Assembly (NCBI GenBank): GCA_035519675.1
Contig: DATIWB010000120.1
Location: forward strand, 82,257-146,256
DNA length: 64,000 nt
Direction of reading: 5' to 3'
Source of the DNA: RPRB01 sp035519675
GTDB lineage: Bacteria > Myxococcota > Myxococcia > Myxococcales > Myxococcaceae
Shown: piece after piece, positions 1 to 8,909 of the stretch
How the letters are laid out: each line of letters begins with the position of its first letter
Position numbering within the stretch: position 1 is the first letter of the stretch
Translations under genes and position numbers: made by a program
The notes under the pieces: generated by a model
Told to the model about the DNA's origin: nothing
What the model saw: the letters and a program-made list of their open reading frames with translations, nothing else
Databases searched by the model: none

Positions 1-46
1 CCCGCATAGCGATGATGGAGGCAGAACGGCGTACCCGGAAGCACGT

Positions 47-1015
47 CTATTTCGGCGCCGGGCTCACCGAGGCCAGCACCTTGTTCCACCGGGCGACCTC
101 GCGCTCCACGAGCTTCCCCAGCCCATCGGGCGTCTGGGCCACCTTGTCCGAGAGGTCCGCGCCGAGGTCGAGCAGCCGCTTCCGGGTGTTCTCGTCGGCC
201 AGCGCCTTGGTCAGCGCGTCGCTCAGCTTCTTCACCACCTCGGGCGGAACGCCCTTCGGGGCGAAGATCGCGTTCCAGGCCGAAACCTGGAACTCGGGCA
301 GGCCGCCCTCCTTCGTCGTCGGCACGTCGGGAAGCGCCGGTGAGCGCTGCGGCAACGCCACCCCGTAGGCCCTGATCGTTCCGGCCTGGATCTGCGGCAC
401 CAGGTTCACGATCTGGTCGCACATGTAGTCCACCTGGCCGGAGACCAGGTCGTTCAGCGCCGGGCCGGTGCCGCGGTACACCACCCGGGTGGGCTTCGCG
501 CCCAGGAGCGAGTTGAGGAACGCGCAGGTGGTGAAGGAGACCGAGCCCACCCCGGCGTGGGCCTCGTTCAGCTTCGACGAGTTGGCCTTCACGTAGGCGA
601 CGAACTCCCTGAGGTCCTTGGCCGGGAAGCTCTTCTTGGCGACGATCACGATCGGCGTGCCGGCGGCCATGCCGATGGGCTGGAAGCTCTTCACCGGGTC
701 ATACTTGAGGTCCGGGTACACCGCTGGCGCGGCGCCGTGGGTGCCCATGTGGCCCATGATCAGCGTGTAGCCGTCCGGTGCGGCCTGGGCCGCCTTGGTC
801 GTGCCGGTGGTGCCTCCTGCCCCGGCAACGTTCTCCACCAGGAGCTGCTGTCCGAGCGTCTTCCCCATGTTCTCGCCCACGATGCGGGCCACCACGTCCG
901 TCGGGCCGCCGGCAGCGAAGGGGACGATCAGGGTGATGGGCCGTTCCGGGTAGGCCGCCCTCCCCGAGATCGGGGCGGCGAGCGCGGCGGCGAAGATCAG
1001 CGGACGAAGCCTCAT
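47..1015 (-). CDS. tctC: Tripartite tricarboxylate transporter substrate-binding protein (TctC/Bug family)
   Basis: Periplasmic binding protein that would capture a carboxylate or related small molecule and hand it to the TctAB membrane pair. It has 322 residues, normal for the family. An N-terminal signal peptide (about residues 1-20) is followed by the typical Bug start YPERPITLIVPFAAGGPTDV and the later motif APDGYTL. It is the last gene of the unit tctB-tctA-tctC, 27 bases after tctA. The ligand cannot be told from sequence, since Bug proteins bind very varied carboxylates. No TctDE two-component regulator lies beside it. Family assignment is secure; substrate is unknown. Confidence 0.93.
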   Translation of the reverse strand: MRLRPLIFAAALAAPISGRAAYPERPITLIVPFAAGGPTDVVARIVGENMGKTLGQQLLVENVAGAGGTTGTTKAAQAAPDGYTLIMGHMGTHGAAPAVYPDLKYDPVKSFQPIGMAAGTPIVIVAKKSFPAKDLREFVAYVKANSSKLNEAHAGVGSVSFTTCAFLNSLLGAKPTRVVYRGTGPALNDLVSGQVDYMCDQIVNLVPQIQAGTIRAYGVALPQRSPALPDVPTTKEGGLPEFQVSAWNAIFAPKGVPPEVVKKLSDALTKALADENTRKRLLDLGADLSDKVAQTPDGLGKLVEREVARWNKVLASVSPAPK

Positions 1016-1042
1016 GACGTCACCTCCAGACCGGCGAGGAAT

Positions 1043-2545
1043 TCATTCGACGAACACCTCTTCCCGGCGGGCACGGATGCCGGGAAGCACTGCGACCACC
1101 AAGACGATCAGCCCGGTGAGGAGAAGCCAGGCGCTCACCGGGCGGGTGACGAAGACGGTGAGGTCGCCGCGGGAGATGGCCAGCGCCCGGCGGAGATTCT
1201 CCTCCAGCAGCCGCCCGAGCACGAATCCGAGGAGCAGGGGCGCGCTCTCGAAGCCGAGCCGGGTGCCGGCATAGCCGAAGAGCGCGACGAAGGCGGTGAG
1301 GAGCACGTCCCCCGGCGAGTTGTTCACCGAGTAGATGCCCACACAGCAGACGATGACGATCGCCGGGAAGAGCAGCCGGTAGGGCACCTTGAGCAGCCGC
1401 ACCCAGACGCCGATCAGCGGGAGGTTGATGACCAGCAGCATGAGGTTCCCCAACCACATGCTGGCGATGACGCCCCAGAAGAGGCTGGGGTTGCGGGTCA
1501 TCACCAGCGGGCCGGGGACGATCCCGTGGATGGTCATCGCCCCCACCATCAGCGCCATCACCGCGTTGGGCGGGATACCGAGGGTGAGCAGGGGGATGAA
1601 GGAGGTCTGGGCGCCGGCGTTGTTCGCCGACTCCGGTCCAGCCACTCCCTCGATGGCCCCGCGGCCGAAGCGGCTCGGGTCCCGGGCGAGCTTCTTCTCC
1701 AGGGCGTAGGAGGCGAAGGGTCCGAGCACCGCGCCGTTGCCGGGGAGGATGCCGAGGATCGCCCCGAGCAGGGTCCCGCGGACGATCGGCGCCGCCGACT
1801 GTCGGAGGTCCGCGGCGTCGGGCAGGAGCGGGCCGATGGCACCGTGCACCACGTCGCGGGCCTGCTCCACCGACAGGTTGCGCATCACCTCCGCGAATCC
1901 GAAGAGGCCCATCGCCAGCACCGCAAAGTCGAAGCCGTCCGACAGCGAGGCCACCCCGAAGGTCATTCGCTCGGCGCCGGTTTCCAGATCATTCCCCACC
2001 GTGGACAGCAGCAGTCCGAGGAGCACCATGGCGATCGACTTGAGGATCGATCCCCGGGCGAGGACCACCGCGAACGCCAGGCCGGCGGTCATGAGCGCGG
2101 CGTACTCCGCCGGGCCGAAGAGCAGCGCCACCCGGGTGAGCGGAACGGCGAGGGCGGCGATGATCAGCGTCGCCACGCACCCGGCGAAGAACGAGCCCAG
2201 GGCGGCGATGCCCAGCGCGACCCCCGCCCGCCCCCGGCGTGCCATCTGGTGTCCGTCCAGGGTGGTGACCACCGAGGTGACCTCGCCGGGGATGTTCACC
2301 AGGATGGCGGTGGTGGAGCCCCCGTACTGCGCTCCGTAATAGATGCCGGCGAGCATGATCAGCGCCCCCACCGGCGGCAGCCCGAAGGTCACCGGGAGCA
2401 GCATGGTGATGGTGGCGATCGGCCCGATGCCCGGGAGCACCCCGATGAGCGTTCCCACCAGGCACCCCAGGAAGCACAGCCCGAGGTTGGGCACGGTGAA
2501 CGCGACCGAGAAGCCCAGGGCCAGGTGGCTGATCAGTGTGCTCAT
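1043..2545 (-). CDS. tctA: Tripartite tricarboxylate transporter large permease TctA
   Basis: Large membrane subunit of the TTT transporter, 500 residues with about a dozen hydrophobic segments. The N-terminal half carries the family hallmark glycine/proline loop GVLPGIGPIATITMLLPVTF (about residues 38-57), followed by YYGAQYGGSTTAIL. A related loop GAILGILPGNGAVLGPF lies near residue 265, consistent with the duplicated TctA fold. It follows tctB with a 10-base gap and precedes tctC, so the three subunits are made from one transcript. Energy source (ion gradient) is known for the family, not visible here. Confidence 0.95.
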   Translation of the reverse strand: MSTLISHLALGFSVAFTVPNLGLCFLGCLVGTLIGVLPGIGPIATITMLLPVTFGLPPVGALIMLAGIYYGAQYGGSTTAILVNIPGEVTSVVTTLDGHQMARRGRAGVALGIAALGSFFAGCVATLIIAALAVPLTRVALLFGPAEYAALMTAGLAFAVVLARGSILKSIAMVLLGLLLSTVGNDLETGAERMTFGVASLSDGFDFAVLAMGLFGFAEVMRNLSVEQARDVVHGAIGPLLPDAADLRQSAAPIVRGTLLGAILGILPGNGAVLGPFASYALEKKLARDPSRFGRGAIEGVAGPESANNAGAQTSFIPLLTLGIPPNAVMALMVGAMTIHGIVPGPLVMTRNPSLFWGVIASMWLGNLMLLVINLPLIGVWVRLLKVPYRLLFPAIVIVCCVGIYSVNNSPGDVLLTAFVALFGYAGTRLGFESAPLLLGFVLGRLLEENLRRALAISRGDLTVFVTRPVSAWLLLTGLIVLVVAVLPGIRARREEVFVE

Positions 2546-2555
2546 TGGCAGATCG

Positions 2556-3026
2556 CTAGAGGGTGAACCATCCGGGGAGCACCAGGACCGGGATCGGTAG
2601 GTGGAGCAGGGTCCGGAAGAGCCCGATGCAGCAAGCAGTCACCGCCACCGAGAAGATCGCCAGCTCCCGCCAGCGGGTCTCGGGCGAGGCGGCACCCGCG
2701 ACCAGAATCGCCAGCGGCCCAGCGACCACCAGGCCGGGCACTCGGATGGTGAGGGCGAAGGCCACCACCGCCAGGCCGATCAGGAGCGGCCCGCGCAGCG
2801 GCCACCGCCCGAGCGGCTCGCCCGCCCGGGTGAGCGACAGCAGACAGAGACCGGCGCCCGAGGCTCCGAGGAGCACCGCGAGCACCCGCGGCACGAAGCC
2901 CGGGCCCGGGGCGCCCAGCCGGCCGCCGGCGAGCGGGGCGGTCGCCCAGATCGCGAAGAGGGACACCGCCACCAGGCTCGCCCCGGCCACCAGGTCCTGC
3001 GGAGCACGGACCCGCACCTTGCGCAT
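2556..3026 (-). CDS. tctB: Tripartite tricarboxylate transporter small subunit TctB
   Basis: Small membrane subunit with about four transmembrane helices, 156 residues from the chosen start. An upstream in-frame start at 3122 exists. The start at 3026 is preferred because GGAGGGGAG directly precedes it and the extra 32 residues are Arg-rich and not membrane-like. It contains the typical segment GPGFVPRVLAVLLG. First gene of its unit. The order B-A-C differs from the common C-B-A order. The 94 bases up to the divergent DUF885 gene must hold both promoters. TctB diverges quickly, so the call rests on position plus topology. Confidence 0.85.
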   Translation of the reverse strand: MRKVRVRAPQDLVAGASLVAVSLFAIWATAPLAGGRLGAPGPGFVPRVLAVLLGASGAGLCLLSLTRAGEPLGRWPLRGPLLIGLAVVAFALTIRVPGLVVAGPLAILVAGAASPETRWRELAIFSVAVTACCIGLFRTLLHLPIPVLVLPGWFTL

Positions 3027-3120
3027 CTCCCCTCCGGAGCAGCGTATGCCGGCCCGGGCATCAAGGAAGACACCGCCGAGGGCTGTCAAGCGATCCCGCC
3101 TGGAGTAGAGGGCACGGTCC

Positions 3121-4911
3121 ATGACCCCCTGGTTCCGGGCGATCCTCCTCGTGGCCCCGCTCCTCTCCGAACCGGCCCTGGCCGCCGAGCCTCGACCCTC
3201 CCCCGCCCTCGCCGCGCTGCTCGCCGAGGACTGGCAGCACCACCTCTCGCGGAGCCCGACCTACGCGTCCATCCTCGGCGATCGCCGCTGGAACGACCGC
3301 TGGGACGACCTGTCGGCGGCGGGCATCGAGGCCGACCACCGGCACGACGTCTCGTTCCTCCAGTCGCTCGGGAAGCTGACCAAGGGCAAGCTCTCGCCTG
3401 CCGACCGGCTCAATGCCGAGCTTGCTGGGCGTGAGCACCAGGAGCGCCTCGAGGCCCACGCGCTGGGGCTCCACCTCCTCCCGCTGAACCACCTGCGGGG
3501 GCTGCCCGAGGGGACCGGCGAGTTCCCGGGGGTGCAGAACGCCGGGGAGCTGGGGACGCAGCTGCGCTTCACCACGGTCGAGGACTACCGGGACTGGGTC
3601 GCCCGCCTCGACGGGTTCGGCGCCTACGTCGACCAGACCATCGCCCTGCTCCAGGAAGGGGTACGCCGCAAGATGGTCTGGCCGCGGGTGGTGCTGGAGC
3701 GCATTCCGCCGCGGCTGGACCTGCTCGTCGCCGCCGCTCCGACGGCGAGCCCCTTCTACGCGCCCTTCACCCGGATGCCGGCGTCGCTCCCCGAGGCCGA
3801 GCGGAAGACGCTGGCCCAGACCGCCGAGCGGCTCGTCCGCGAGCGAGTCCAGCCGGCGTACCGGCGACTCCGGGACTTCGTGATCGGGACCTATCTCCCG
3901 GCGGCGCCGACCGAGGTAGGGGTGGGACGGTGGCCCGAAGGAGAGCGCATCTACGCCTGGTCGGTGCGCCACTACACCACGACAGCCATCACCGCGGAGC
4001 AGGCGCACCAGCTGGGCCTCTCGGAGGTGGTCCGCATCCGGGCGGAGATGGAGGCAGTGAAGGCCAGGGCGGGCTTCAAGGGAACGCTGGCCGAGTACTT
4101 CCAGGACCTCCGCACCGACCCGCGCCACTTCTTCAAGACCGGCGACGAGCTGCTTCTCCACTCGCGCGACCTGGCCAAGCGCATCGACCCGAAGCTGGTC
4201 CGATTGTTCGGGACGCTGCCGCGCGCGCCGTACGGGGTGGAGCCCACCCCGGCGGCGATGGCCCCGGATGCGCCCACCGGCTTCTACTACGCAGGCGCCG
4301 AGGACGGGTCGCGCGCCGGCACCTACTGGGTGAACACCTACCGGCCGGAGACCCGGCCCCGGTGGGAGATGGTCCCGCTCACCTTGCACGAGGCGGTGCC
4401 TGGCCACCACCTGCAGATGTCCCTGGCCTCGGAGCAGCAGGATCTCCCCGCCTTCCGCCGCCACCTGTACCACTCCGCCTTCGGCGAGGGCTGGGGGCTC
4501 TACTCGGAGACCCTGGCCGACGAGCTCGGCCTGGTGGACGAGCCCACCGACAGGTTCGGGCAGCTGGTCTTCGAGATGTGGCGGGCGGTGCGCCTGGTGG
4601 TCGACACCGGGATGCACCTCGAGGGCTGGAGCCGTGCCCGGGCCATCCAGTACTTCCTGGAGAACACGCCGCGGGCAGAGCTGGACGTCACCAACGAGGT
4701 GGACCGGTACATCGTCTATCCGGGCCAGGCGCTGGCCTACAAAATCGGGCAGCTGAAGATTCGCGAGCTCCGCACCCGGGCAGAGCAGGCGCTCGGGCCC
4801 CGCTTCGACGTCCGCGCGTTCCACGACGCCGTCCTGCTCCAGGGCTCGCTGCCCCTCGACGTGCTGGAGCGGCGCATCGACGCGTGGATCGCCGCGCAAA
4901 AGGGGCGCTGA
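3121..4911 (+). CDS. DUF885 family zinc-dependent carboxypeptidase-like protein, exported
   Basis: Predicted secreted metallopeptidase of 596 residues with a signal peptide ending near AEPALAA-type residues 16-22. The zinc motif HEAVPGHH lies at residues 423-430. A downstream glutamate in FGEGWGLYSE (about 452-461) fits the M32-like HExxH...E arrangement seen in DUF885 proteins. The C-terminal part has the family segment VDRYIVYPGQALAYKIG. DUF885 members studied elsewhere are often dipeptidyl or carboxypeptidases, but the substrate here is unknown. It stands alone, divergent from tctB and followed by a non-coding gap. Confidence 0.88.
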   Translation: MTPWFRAILLVAPLLSEPALAAEPRPSPALAALLAEDWQHHLSRSPTYASILGDRRWNDRWDDLSAAGIEADHRHDVSFLQSLGKLTKGKLSPADRLNAELAGREHQERLEAHALGLHLLPLNHLRGLPEGTGEFPGVQNAGELGTQLRFTTVEDYRDWVARLDGFGAYVDQTIALLQEGVRRKMVWPRVVLERIPPRLDLLVAAAPTASPFYAPFTRMPASLPEAERKTLAQTAERLVRERVQPAYRRLRDFVIGTYLPAAPTEVGVGRWPEGERIYAWSVRHYTTTAITAEQAHQLGLSEVVRIRAEMEAVKARAGFKGTLAEYFQDLRTDPRHFFKTGDELLLHSRDLAKRIDPKLVRLFGTLPRAPYGVEPTPAAMAPDAPTGFYYAGAEDGSRAGTYWVNTYRPETRPRWEMVPLTLHEAVPGHHLQMSLASEQQDLPAFRRHLYHSAFGEGWGLYSETLADELGLVDEPTDRFGQLVFEMWRAVRLVVDTGMHLEGWSRARAIQYFLENTPRAELDVTNEVDRYIVYPGQALAYKIGQLKIRELRTRAEQALGPRFDVRAFHDAVLLQGSLPLDVLERRIDAWIAAQKGR

Positions 4912-5297
4912 GCTCGCTCGCCCCGGGGTTCAAGCCGGGTGAGCCCGATGGTCGGCAGAGGGCCCGGGCCGCTGCACGTCGCGACGCTGCGGGCGCACGG
5001 CTCCGTCGTCCCCTCTCCACCGACGCCCCCGGATCGCCCCCGCTCTGCCTCCGCACCGGAAAGGGGCCCGCTCGCCGAGCCTCGGCAGGCCCCGCCCCCG
5101 GGTGACGACGCGGCGCGAAGGCGGAGGCGACACGATGACACCCGCTTCACTCGACGGGGCAGCGGAGGGCGTCACCGAGGAACCACCCGATCGTCGTCCT
5201 CGACCCACCCTCGGCGGGTACTGGCACCCAGGCGCGCGTGGTGCGCGTCCGAGGCATCTCCAGAGGGTGCCCGGTCAGGAAGTCCGGAGGGTCTCGC
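4912..5297. other. Intergenic region without recognisable gene
   Basis: This stretch of 386 bases separates the DUF885 gene from the phosphodiesterase gene. Short overlapping frames on both strands are Arg/Pro/Ala-rich and look like GC-driven noise. A weak hairpin CCCGG / CCGGG with an 8-base loop lies just after the DUF885 stop (about 4923-4940) and has no T-run. GGAGG at 5286-5290 is the ribosome binding site of the next gene. Confidence 0.6.
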
Positions 5298-6611
5298 ATG
5301 CGTCTCGACGGTAAGGCAGGCTGTGCTGGAGCGCTGGTGCTGGTGCTGACAACCGCGGCAGTCGCCGGCGCGGAGGAGAACGAGCGCGATCGAGAGCACG
5401 GCCGGGAGGAGATCAACGTCCAGGTCGGCGTCCGGCCCTACTACCTCATCGACAAGCTGGACGACGGCCCGCTGAAGTCGCGCCTGAAGGCGTGCCGGAA
5501 CCTCGAGTTCCACCGGACGCAGTTCTCCATCGGCCACCGCGGCGGGGCGACCTTGCAGTTCCCGGAGCACACCCGGGAGGACCACCGGGCCGGCGCGCGG
5601 ATGGGCGCGGGGATCCTGGAATGCGACGTCACCTTCACCAAGGACGGGCAGCTGGTCTGCCGCCACGACGAGTGTGACCTGCACACCACCACCAACATTC
5701 TGGTCACGCCCCTGGCCGCCAAGTGCAGCAAGCCCTTCTCGCCCGCGCAGTTCGACGCCGCCGGAAACCGCACCGTTGCTGCCTCGGCGCTCTGCTGCAC
5801 CAGCGACCTCACCGTCTCGGAGTTCAAGTCCCTGAAGGGGAAGATGGACGCCTCCAACCCCAGCGCGACGACCCCGCAGCAGTTCCAGGGTGGCACGGCG
5901 AACTGGCGCACCGACCTGTTCTCCACCGGGGCGGAGGTGCTGACCCACAAGGAGAGCATCGAGCTCATCCGCTCGCTGGGCGCGAAGTTCACGCCCGAGG
6001 CGAAGGTCTTCAATCCCGGAGCGAGGACCACCCCGGAGGAGGTCTTCGGGAGCAACCCCCGGGCGAAGTTCACCCAGAAGATCATCGACGAGTACAAGGC
6101 GGCCGGCGTCCCGGCGCACGACGTGTGGGCACAGTCGTTCTTCCGCGAGGACGTCGAGTACTGGATCCAGCACGACCCGCAGTTCGGAAAGCAGGCGGTC
6201 TACCTCGACGACCGCTACGACACCGGAACCCCGAAGCTCGACCCGCTGAACCCCGCCACCTGGGTCCCCAGCTTCCCGGAGCTCCGCTCGCGCGGCTACC
6301 GGATCATCGCTCCACCGATGTACGTGCTGCTCACGGTGGACGACGGGAAGATCGTCCCCTCGCCCTACGCCAAGGCCGCCCGCGCCGCCGGTCTGGAGAT
6401 CATCACCTGGACCCTGGAACGCTCCGGGCGGATCGACGAGGAGGTCATCCCCGGCAAGGACTTCTATTACCAGTCGGTCATCCCGGCGCTGAAGAACGAC
6501 GGGGACATCCTGGTGGCGCTCGACGTGATGGCCCGCCAGATCGGCATCCTCGGGATCTTCTCCGACTGGGCTGGCACGGTGACCTACTACGCCAACTGCA
6601 TGGGCCTGTAG
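5298..6611 (+). CDS. Glycerophosphodiester phosphodiesterase family protein, secreted
   Basis: Enzyme of the GDPD TIM-barrel family, which splits glycerophosphodiesters into glycerol-3-phosphate and an alcohol. The chosen start gives 437 residues, with GGAGG seven bases upstream and a signal peptide (about residues 1-25). Catalytic features are visible: the HRGG motif (H80, R81), PEHT (E90), the pair E108/D110 in ILECDVTF, and H123. It is longer than minimal GDPDs and has Cys-containing insertions (residues 122-180), as in secreted bacterial forms. It lies alone between two non-coding gaps. Substrate specificity is not predictable. Confidence 0.92.
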   Translation: MRLDGKAGCAGALVLVLTTAAVAGAEENERDREHGREEINVQVGVRPYYLIDKLDDGPLKSRLKACRNLEFHRTQFSIGHRGGATLQFPEHTREDHRAGARMGAGILECDVTFTKDGQLVCRHDECDLHTTTNILVTPLAAKCSKPFSPAQFDAAGNRTVAASALCCTSDLTVSEFKSLKGKMDASNPSATTPQQFQGGTANWRTDLFSTGAEVLTHKESIELIRSLGAKFTPEAKVFNPGARTTPEEVFGSNPRAKFTQKIIDEYKAAGVPAHDVWAQSFFREDVEYWIQHDPQFGKQAVYLDDRYDTGTPKLDPLNPATWVPSFPELRSRGYRIIAPPMYVLLTVDDGKIVPSPYAKAARAAGLEIITWTLERSGRIDEEVIPGKDFYYQSVIPALKNDGDILVALDVMARQIGILGIFSDWAGTVTYYANCMGL

Positions 6612-6789
6612 GCAGCGGCCCGGGGGCCTCCTCACCGGGGCCCTCGCCGCGCGCCCGCGGACGCAGTGAGCTGACCCGCGTCCCGCTTCCGGGACGAGCG
6701 GCCGGTCCGCCCGGGGCAAGGCCCGTTCGCGGCTCCCCGGCTGCCGAGGGCGCGCTGCCGCGCTACAGGGGCCGAGGCGAGGAGGGTCC

Positions 6790-7857
6790 ATGCTCTTGAC
6801 GCTCTGGTTCGCGTGTGTACTCGGGTCAGCGGACGAGGCAGCGGTGACCGTGGAGGTCCGGCCAGGAGCGGCAGCGCTCGTGGCCAGTGGGCAGGAGCAG
6901 CTGCTCTCGGTGGACTTCGTTCTCACCAGCCAGTCCTCAGAGGAGCTCACGGTGGGCGCCATCGAGCTGTCGGTGCTCGATCGCGCCGGGAAGCTCCAGC
7001 TGAGGAGCACGGTGAACAGCGACGGCGAGCGCCCGAGCATCGACGTGCTGGGCACGCACCGGCTGCGGCCCGGAGAGCCGGAGCTGATCATGAATCCCTT
7101 CCAGCGGCTCGACGGCGCGCTGGACGCCTCCGAGCTCCGGTTCGAGTTCAAGCTCTACGGCAAGGAGCAGGTGAGCCACGCCACGGTCACCCTCCATCCG
7201 CGGAGAACCACCCCCACCGCGGTGCGGCTGCCGGTCGAGGGTCGCCTCTGGGTGTTCGACGGCGACGACTTCTACTCGCACCACCGGCGCTTCGACTTCG
7301 TCTCCCCCACGGCGCGCCAGCTCGGGTTCCGCTCCAACGTCCTCCGGCACGCGGTGGACCTGGTGCTCCTCGACGCCGAGGGCGCCACTCACCATGGCGA
7401 TCCGGATCGCAACGAGAGCTGGTTCGGCTTTGGCCGCCCGGTCCTCGCCGCCGCGCCGGGCACCGTGGTGGCCGCCGTCGACTCCCGACCGGACTCGAGG
7501 CGGCTGGACCTGGCCCTCCTGAAATCAGACCGGATGGCGATGTTCGGCAATCACGCCGTGGTGAAGCTGGACTCGGGCGAGTTCGCGCTCTACGCGCACC
7601 TCCGCCAGGGGAGCCTGCGCTGCAAGGTGGGGGAGCGGGTCCGCGAGGGCCAGCAGCTCGGCTCGATCGGGGCATCGGGCGGCTCCGCCATGCCCCACCT
7701 CCACTTCGAGCTGCAGACCTCCTCCGACGCCGATGGCGAGGGACAGCCAGTGAGGTTCAAGGGCTTCCGGAGGATCCTGGGTTCGCGGGCGGTGGCCGTG
7801 CGCTCGGGGATTGTCGAGACCGGGCAGATCCTCGAGGCAGCACCCGCCAGCCGGTAG
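6790..7857 (+). CDS. M23/LytM-domain metallopeptidase-like protein, exported
   Basis: A 355-residue protein with a short signal peptide and a beta-rich N-terminal region (about 20-170) of unknown role. The C-terminal LytM/M23 domain is identified by HHGDPDR (H201-D206), NHAVV near residue 253 and the HLH motif at 303-305. Glycine-rich strands VREGQQLGSIGASGGS precede HLH, as in lysostaphin-type peptidases that cut peptidoglycan cross-links or act as amidase activators. The HxGxD-type site reads HHGD rather than the standard form, so activity is uncertain. GGAGG lies five bases before ATG. Confidence 0.85.
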   Translation: MLLTLWFACVLGSADEAAVTVEVRPGAAALVASGQEQLLSVDFVLTSQSSEELTVGAIELSVLDRAGKLQLRSTVNSDGERPSIDVLGTHRLRPGEPELIMNPFQRLDGALDASELRFEFKLYGKEQVSHATVTLHPRRTTPTAVRLPVEGRLWVFDGDDFYSHHRRFDFVSPTARQLGFRSNVLRHAVDLVLLDAEGATHHGDPDRNESWFGFGRPVLAAAPGTVVAAVDSRPDSRRLDLALLKSDRMAMFGNHAVVKLDSGEFALYAHLRQGSLRCKVGERVREGQQLGSIGASGGSAMPHLHFELQTSSDADGEGQPVRFKGFRRILGSRAVAVRSGIVETGQILEAAPASR

Positions 7858-7903
7858 GCGTGGGGCAGCGTCCCCCGGCCCGGAGGCTGAGAGAATCGTT
7901 GAC

Positions 7904-8377
7904 TCAGCGGGCACCGAGCGCGGCCAGCAGCTGCTCGAGCTCCACCCGGTGGCCCGCGTCATGCTCGGCCATGAGCTCGGCCAAGCGCTGGACGGTGATG
8001 ATCCCCTGCTCGCCGAAGCGGGCGGTTCGAGCGAGCGCGCGCGAGTCGAGCCCGTGGAGGACCGAGAGGTTCCGCCCGCGCGCTTCGGCGAAGGAGCGCA
8101 CCGCTGCGGCGAGGTCCTGGGAGGGGTACGCCCGGCGCGCGGCCACGGCGCCGCCGTCGAAGTCGTCGAGCACCGGCTCCTGCTCGCGGAGCATCCGGCG
8201 GATCCGGAGCGTGTACCCCTCCTCTTCCAGGTCACGCAGATGACAGCAGTGCTCGACGAGTGAGAACACGCCGGGAGCGGGCTGCCGCGTCCACTCGGCG
8301 CGCGGCAGACGGTCGGCGGATGATTCCAGGAGGCGGGGCATCGCGGCGAGCTGGTCGATCAGGTCGCGGGGCAACAT
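7904..8377 (-). CDS. DinB-like four-helix-bundle protein
   Basis: A 157-residue DinB/YfiT-superfamily protein, the family of metal-binding helical bundles that includes thiol transferases. The metal-ligand pattern is visible as EHCCHLRDLE in helix 2 and EHDAGHRVELEQLL near the C terminus. The ATG at 8377 follows GAGGGTGGG. A GTG at 8404 overlaps the stop of the preceding gene as GTGA and could be the true start, which would couple the two. It is co-directional with, and 23 bases after, the ABM-domain gene. Function unknown. Confidence 0.8.
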   Translation of the reverse strand: MLPRDLIDQLAAMPRLLESSADRLPRAEWTRQPAPGVFSLVEHCCHLRDLEEEGYTLRIRRMLREQEPVLDDFDGGAVAARRAYPSQDLAAAVRSFAEARGRNLSVLHGLDSRALARTARFGEQGIITVQRLAELMAEHDAGHRVELEQLLAALGAR

Positions 8378-8400
8378 CCCACCCTCGGCGTTCCCGGTCG

Positions 8401-8715
8401 TCACCCGGCCGCTCCGGAACGCTGGAAGTGGGAGGTCCGGACGACCTCGGCAACCTCCATCTCGTAGAACTCGTACCAGCGCTCGCGCCCGCGGCGCTGC
8501 GCCTCGAGGTGGCGGGGTTGCATCTTCCAGTTGCGGAGGGATTCCTGATCCCGGAACCAGACGATCGTCAACCGCTCCCCGTCTGCTGCCCGGTACGACT
8601 TGTGCTGCAGGTAACCGGACTGGTCGAGCACCAGCCGCTCCAGCTCGGCGTCGAGGTCCTGGTAGTCCTGTCCGGCCTCGGGCGTCAGCCGGGATCGAAA
8701 GAGGATGACGACCAT
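8401..8715 (-). CDS. ABM-domain (antibiotic biosynthesis monooxygenase-like) protein
   Basis: A small dimeric alpha-beta barrel protein of 104 residues. The family pattern is clear: RSRLTPEAGQDY at the N terminus, the segment IVWFRDQESLRNWK (51-64), then HLEAQRRGRERWYEFYEMEV (69-88). Proteins of this type include heme-degrading or quinol monooxygenases, but many have no known role. An ATG three codons upstream (8724) is an alternative start. It probably shares a transcript with the DinB gene downstream. A nested inverted repeat lies just upstream. Confidence 0.85.
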   Translation of the reverse strand: MVVILFRSRLTPEAGQDYQDLDAELERLVLDQSGYLQHKSYRAADGERLTIVWFRDQESLRNWKMQPRHLEAQRRGRERWYEFYEMEVAEVVRTSHFQRSGAAG

Positions 8716-8756
8716 GGAGCACATGCTACCCAGAGGGCCGCCCCGGGAGCGGTACA

Positions 8757-8800
8757 GACCCCGCCGTCTCGGGCTGGATCGCCAGCCGGCCAGCGGGGTC
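8757..8800. terminator. Nested inverted repeat between argF and the ABM gene
   Basis: The outer arms GACCCCGC (8757-8764) and GCGGGGTC (8793-8800) are perfectly complementary. Inside them sits a second perfect hairpin, GGCTGG (8772-8777) and CCAGCC (8782-8787), with loop ATCG. There is no T-run. It lies about 110 bases past the argF stop and about 40 bases before the ABM start, so it may end arginine-operon transcription or structure the ABM leader. Confidence 0.45.
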
Positions 8801-8909
8801 GTTCCGCGCCCGTCGGGGTGGACCGTCGGTCGCGGCTCGACCCGGGAGGCGGGCGACACCGGGAGCAGAACCCGGCCGGAGCCGTGGGTGGCCTGCTCTC
8901 GCTCAGCGC

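Noticed and set aside
557..2566. A 669-codon open frame antisense to tctA and tctC
   Set aside because: Its translation is His/Arg/Gln/Glu-rich with no fold pattern, and tctA on the other strand has clear family motifs. Long antisense frames are expected at this GC content.
3061..4899. A 612-codon frame antisense to the DUF885 gene
   Set aside because: Low-complexity residue use; the plus-strand gene has a signal peptide and zinc motif.
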